Part shown: piece by piece, positions 59,241 to 64,000 of the stretch
Layout: each line of letters starts with the position of its first letter
How positions within the stretch are numbered: the stretch's first letter is position 1
Origin: Eledone cirrhosa
Taxonomy: Eukaryota > Mollusca > Cephalopoda > Octopoda > Eledonidae
NCBI GenBank assembly: GCA_964016885.1
Contig: OZ024743.1
Coordinates: 74,644,973-74,708,972 of the forward strand
Reading direction: 5' to 3'
Length of the DNA stretch: 64,000 nt
The notes under the pieces: generated by a model
Seen by the model: the letters and a program-made list of their open reading frames with translations, nothing else
What the model was told of the DNA's origin: nothing
The model's database searches: none
Program-made: the position numbers and the translations under genes

Positions 59241-62200
59241 ACAACACCTATCTGTGACCATAGATACCACAACACCTGTCTGTAGCCATAGACACCACAA
59301 CACCTATCTGTAGCCATAGACAACACAACACCTATCTGTAGCCATAGACACCACAACCCCTATATGTAGCCATAGATACCACAACACCTATCTGTGACCA
59401 TAGACACCACAACACCTATCTGTGACCATAGACACCACAACACCTATCTGTGACAATAGACACCACAACACCTATCTGTAGCCATAGACACCACAACACC
59501 TATCTGTAGCCATAGACACCACAACACCTATCTGTGACCATAGACACCACAACACCTATCTGTGACCATAGACACCACAACACCTATCTCTAGCCATAGA
59601 CACCACAACACCTATCTGTGACCATAGACACCACAACACCTATCTGTGACCATAGACACCACAACACCTATATGTAGCCATAGACACCACAATACCTATC
59701 TGTAGCCATAGACACCACAACACCTATCTGTGACCATAGACACCACAACACCTATCTGTAGCCATAGACACCACAACACCTATCTGTGACCATAGACACC
59801 ACAACACCTATCTGTGACCATAGACACCACAACACCTATATGTAGCCATAGACACCACAACACCTATCTGTAGCCATAGACACCACAACACCTATCTGTG
59901 ACCATAGACACCACAACACCTATCTGTGACCATAGACACCACAACACCTATCTGTAGCCATAGACACCACAACACCTATCTGTAGCCATAGATACCACAA
60001 CACCTATCTGTAGCCATAGACACCACAACACCTATCTGTAGCCATAGATACCACAACACCTATATGTAGCCATAGACACCACAACACCTATCTGTAGCCA
60101 TAGACACCACAACACCTATCTGTAGCCATAGACACCACAACACCTATCTGTAGCCATAGACACCACAACACCTATCTGTGACCATAGACACCACAACACC
60201 TATCTGTGACCATAGACACCACAACACCTATCTGTGACAATAGACACCACAACACCTATATGTAGCCATAGACACCACAATACCTATCTGTAGCCATAGA
60301 CACCACAACACCTACCTGTGACCATAGACACCACAACACCTATCTGTAGCCATAGACACCACAACACCTATCTGTGACCATAGACACCACAACACCTATC
60401 TGTGACCATAGACACCACAACACCTATATGTAGCCATAGACACCACAACACCTATCTGTAGCCATAGACACCACAACACCTATCTGTAGCCATAGACACC
60501 ACAACACCTATCTGTAGCCATAGACACCACAACACCTATCTGTAGCCATAGATACCACAACACCTATCTGTAGCCATAGACACCACAACACCTATCTGTA
60601 GCCATAGATACCACAACACCTATCTGTAGCCATAGACACCACAACACCTATCTGTAGCCATAGACACCACAACACCTATATGTAGCCATAGACACCACAA
60701 CACCTATCTGTGACCATAGACACCACAACACCTATCTGTGACCATAGACACCACAACACCTATCTGTGACCATAGACACCACAACACCTATATGTAGCCA
60801 TAGACACCACAATACCTATCTGTAGCCATAGACACCACAACACCTATCTGTGACCATAGACACCACAACACCTATCTGTAGCCATAGACACCACAACACC
60901 TATCTGTGACCATAGACACCACAACACCTATCTGTGACCATAGACACCACAACACCTATATGTAGCCATAGACACCACAACACCTATCTGTAGCCATAGA
61001 CACCACAACACCTATCTGTGACCATAGACACCACAACACCTATCTGTGACCATAGACACCACAACACCTATCTGTGACCATAGACACCACAACACCTATC
61101 TGTAGCCATAGACACCACAACACGTATCTGTGACCATAGACACCACAACACCTATCTGTAGCCATAGACACCACAACACCTATCTGTGACCATAGACACC
61201 ACAACACCTATCTGTAGCCATAGACACCACAACACGTATCTGTAGCCATAGACACCACAACACCTATCTGTGACCATAGATACCACAACACCTGTCTGTA
61301 GCCATAGACACCACAACACCTATCTGTGACCATAGACACCACAATACCTATCTGTGACCATAGATACCACAACACCTATCTGTAGCCATAGACACCACAA
61401 CACCTATCTGTGACCATAGATACCACAACACCTGTCTGTAGCCATAGACACCACAACACCTATCTGTAGCCATAGACAACACAACACCTATCTGTAGCCA
61501 TAGACACCACAACCCCTATATGTAGCCATAGATACCACAACACCTATCTGTGACCATAGACACCACAACACCTATCTGTGACCATAGACACCACAACACC
61601 TATCTGTGACAATAGACACCACAACACCTATCTGTAGCCATAGACACCACAACACCTATCTGTAGCCATAGACACCACAACACCTATCTGTGACCATAGA
61701 CACCACAACACCTATCTGTGACCATAGACACCACAACACCTATCTCTAGCCATAGACACCACAACACCTATCTGTGACCATAGACACCACAACACCTATC
61801 TGTGACCATAGACACCACAACACCTATATGTAGCCATAGACACCACAATACCTATCTGTAGCCATAGACACCACAACACCTATCTGTGACCATAGACACC
61901 ACAACACCTATCTGTAGCCATAGACACCACAACACCTATCTGTGACCATAGACACCACAACACCTATCTGTGACCATAGACACCACAACACCTATTTGTA
62001 GCCATAGACACCACAACACCTATCTGTAGCCATAGACACCACAACACCTATCTGTGACCATAGACACCACAACACCTATCTGTGACCATAGACACCACAA
62101 CACCTATCTGTGACCATAGACACCACAACACCTATCTGTAGCCATAGACACCACAACACGTATCTGTGACCATAGACACCACAACACCTATCTGTAGCCA

Positions 62201-63672
62201 TAGACACCACAACACCTATCTGTGACCATAGACACCACAACACCTATCTGTAGCCATAGACACCACAACACGTATCTGTAGCCATAGACACCACAACACC
62301 TATCTGTGACCATAGATACCACAACACCTGTCTGTAGCCATAGACACCACAACACCTATCTGTGACCATAGACACCACAATACCTATCTGTGACCATAGA
62401 TACCACAACACCTATCTGTAGCCATAGACACCACAACACCTATCTGTGACCATAGATACCACAACACCTGTCTGTAGCCATAGACACCACAACACCTATC
62501 TGTAGCCATAGACACCACAACACCTATCTGTAGCCATAGACACCACAACCCCTATATGTAGCCATAGATACCACAACACCTATCTGTGACCATAGACACC
62601 ACAACACCTATCTGTGACCATAGACACCACAACACCTATCTGTGACAATAGACACCACAACACCTATCTGTAGCCATAGACACCACAACACCTATCTGTA
62701 GCCATAGACACCACAACACCTATCTGTGACCATAGACACCACAACACCTATCTGTGACCATAGACACCACAACACCTATCTCTAGCCATAGACACCACAA
62801 AACCTATCTGTGACCATAGACACCACAACACCTATCTGTGACCATAGACACCACAACACCTATCTGTAGCCATAGACACCACAACACCTATCTGTAGCCA
62901 TAGATACCACAACACCTATCTGTAGCCATAGACACCACAACACCTATCTGTAGCCATAGATACCACAACACCTATATGTAGCCATAGACACCACAACACC
63001 TATCTGTAGCCATAGACACCACAACACCTATCTGTAGCCATAGACACCACAACACCTATCTGTAGCCATAGACACCACAACACCTATCTGTGACCATAGA
63101 CACCACAACACCTATCTGTGACCATAGACACCACAACACCTATCTGTGACAATAGACACCACAACACCTATCTGTAGCCATAGACACCACAACACCTATC
63201 TGTAGCCATAGACACCACAACACCTATCTGTGACCATAGACACCACAACACCTATCTGTGACCATAGACACCACAACACCTATCTGTGACCATAGATACC
63301 ACAACACCTATCTGTAGCCATAGACACCACAACACCTATCTGTGACCATAGACACCACAACACCTATATGTAGCCATAGACACCACAACACCTATCTGTG
63401 ACCATAGACACCACAACACCTATCTGTAGCCATAGACACCACAACACCTATCTGTGACCATAGACACCACAACACCTATCTGTGACCATAGACACCACAA
63501 CACCTATCTGTGACCATAGACACCACAACACCTATCTCTAGCCATAGACACCACAACACCTATCTGTGACCATAGACACCACAACACCTATCTGTGACCA
63601 TAGACACCACAACACCTATCTGTAGCCATAGACACCACAACACCTATCTGTAGCCATAGATACCACAACACC
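59221..63672 (+). repeat. 4.5-kb duplicated block, offset 13,160/13,132, copy 2
   Basis: This is the partner of 46,061-50,540. It begins right where the left-haplotype patch at 58,620-59,240 ends. On the right it runs into the 280-bp duplication at the window edge. A private CATATAC variant sits at 59,235. Confidence 0.87.
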
Positions 63673-64000
63673 TATCTGTAGCCATAGATACCACAACACC
63701 TATATGTAGCCATAGACACCACAACACCTATCTGTGACCATAGACACCACAACACCTATCTGTGACCATAGACACCACAACACCTATCTGTGACCATAGA
63801 CACCACAACACCTATCTCTAGCCATAGACACCACAACACCTATCTGTGACCATAGACACCACAACACCTATCTGTGACCATAGACACCACAACACCTATC
63901 TGTAGCCATAGACACCACAACACCTATCTGTAGCCATAGACACCACAACACCTATCTGTAGCCATAGATACCACAACACCTATATGTAGCCATAGACACC
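63449..64000 (+). repeat. 280-bp (10-monomer) tandem duplication at the right edge
   Basis: G, G, G, TCTCTAG, G, G, A, A-GATACC, A-GATACC, TATATG at 63,449-63,728 is followed by the same order from 63,729, with one GATACC replaced by consensus. TCTCTAG monomers start at 63,533 and 63,813. The window cuts the second copy after 20 bases of its last monomer. Confidence 0.87.

Larger units (their letters stand above)
6048..62272 (+). repeat. Paired-G (ACACGTAT) cassette, 24 copies with 112-bp spacing
   Basis: G replaces C at position 28, giving ACACGTAT, in two monomers exactly 112 bases apart. A G-, A-, G-, A-class series lies between them, usually followed by a GATACC monomer and often CCTGTC. 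First G positions: 6,048; 7,476; 7,784; 8,288; 9,548; 9,856; 11,620; 14,056; 15,484; 15,792; 17,584; 21,700; 23,380; 27,132; 28,812; 33,292; 37,632; 42,084; 44,268; 45,808; 47,992; 49,028; 61,124; 62,160. Single, unpaired versions also exist, for example at 16,296, 24,304, 52,164 and 57,736. None lies left of 6,048. Confidence 0.9.
1..64000. repeat. 28-bp satellite array filling the window (2,285 full copies plus 20 bases)
   Basis: Every part of the window is a head-to-tail copy of one 28-bp monomer, all in one orientation. The consensus is TATCTGTGACCATA then GACACCACAACACC. A monomer starts at base 1 and the register still holds at 63,841 (63,840 = 28 x 2,280). All departures I saw are substitutions. 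The composition is 10 A, 10 C, 3 G and 5 T, with no CpG. There is no gene: TGA or TAG at positions 7-9 and TAG at 13-15 share a frame, and because 28 is not a multiple of 3 each forward frame is closed every three monomers, leaving about 75 open bases. On the reverse strand CTA at positions 28-1-2 reads as TAG and closes each frame every 84 bases, except where G at 28 or at 2 removes it. No flanking DNA, transposon, telomere repeat or RNA gene interrupts the array. The family is not one I can name; a eukaryotic satellite is inferred from length and homogeneity. Confidence 0.97.

Noticed and set aside
1..64000. CRISPR array (28-bp direct repeats)
   Set aside because: The repeat length is typical, but copies abut with no spacers, and there are no cas genes or leader.
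1..64000. Repeat protein gene or other coding sequence
   Set aside because: A 28-bp unit shifts frame every copy. Forward stops at 7-9 and 13-15 and a reverse stop at 28-1-2 limit open stretches to about 75-81 bases; a few reverse stretches are longer where G28 or G2 removes the stop. No start, codon pattern or domain supports a gene.
1..64000. Telomeric repeat or CENP-B-box centromere satellite
   Set aside because: No TTAGGG-like units were seen. The CpG-poor monomer has no match to the CENP-B box core (TTCG...CGGG). A centromeric role can be neither shown nor excluded.
1..64000. tRNA, rRNA, riboswitch, promoter or terminator
   Set aside because: The monomer folds poorly (best stem TGTG with CACA, 4 bp, 11-base loop, G class only). 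No unique sequence exists to hold such elements.
1..64000. G-quadruplex-forming array on the minus strand
   Set aside because: The minus strand has only GG doublets with 6-9 base loops, which would give at best weak two-layer structures. Not enough to call a feature.
1..64000. Transposon, IS element or viral insertion
   Set aside because: No break in the 28-bp register was seen anywhere, so there is no room for inserted sequence.
1..64000. A novel defence, metabolic or regulatory gene system
   Set aside because: Nothing but satellite monomers is present. Any biological novelty lies in array structure and chromatin, not in encoded products.

Overview
The whole 64,000-base window is one uninterrupted tandem array of a 28-bp repeat. 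It holds 2,285 complete copies plus 20 bases, and the array runs off both ends. I found no gene, RNA gene, mobile element, CRISPR array or unique sequence. The consensus monomer is TATCTGTGACCATA (positions 1-14) followed by GACACCACAACACC (positions 15-28). An array this long and homogeneous points to eukaryotic nuclear satellite DNA (pericentromeric, subtelomeric or other heterochromatin). The lineage cannot be told from the sequence. The consensus has no CpG, is 46% GC, and is strongly strand-asymmetric (10 C against 3 G per monomer on the + strand).

Monomers fall into two main classes that differ by a two-base swap at positions 8-9: GA ('G-type', TGTGACC) or AG ('A-type', TGTAGCC). Recurrent single-base markers lie on top of this: A or T at position 4, T at 17, T at 25, C at 26, G at 28, G at 2, C at 6, A at 10 and A at 11. 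The order of these markers shows that the array is built from higher-order repeats (HORs) made by nested segmental duplication. Every offset I measured is an exact multiple of 28.

Layout: 1-1,360 recurs at 3,557-4,916 (127 monomers apart). 5,881-8,320 recurs at 13,889-16,328 (286 apart). About 8,930-13,860 recurs at about 14,866-19,824 (212, then 213 apart). About 19,830-24,530 recurs at about 25,262-29,910 (194, then 192 apart). It contains an older 1,680-bp internal duplication and ends in a perfect 420-bp tandem duplication at 24,181-25,140. From 28,812 to 42,083 there are three consecutive copies of a 4.3-4.5 kb HOR (160, 155 and 159 monomers), the last two nearly identical. From 41,171 to 48,618 a 3,724-bp unit is repeated in tandem. 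From about 42.0 kb the marker haplotype changes, giving a second domain with shorter spacings between marker cassettes. Within it, 46,061-50,540 recurs at 59,221-63,672, and a patch at 58,620-59,240 carries the left-domain haplotype.

No coding system is present. In every forward frame the repeat places a stop at least once per three monomers, and both the G and A classes keep a stop at positions 7-9. The interest lies in the extreme length homogeneity (no phase shift seen in 64 kb), the two-state dinucleotide switch, the CpG-bearing paired cassette (24 copies at exactly 112-bp internal spacing), and the readable history of unequal exchange. Block limits were read by eye from marker monomers and are good to roughly 30-100 bases, except where a marker base is quoted.
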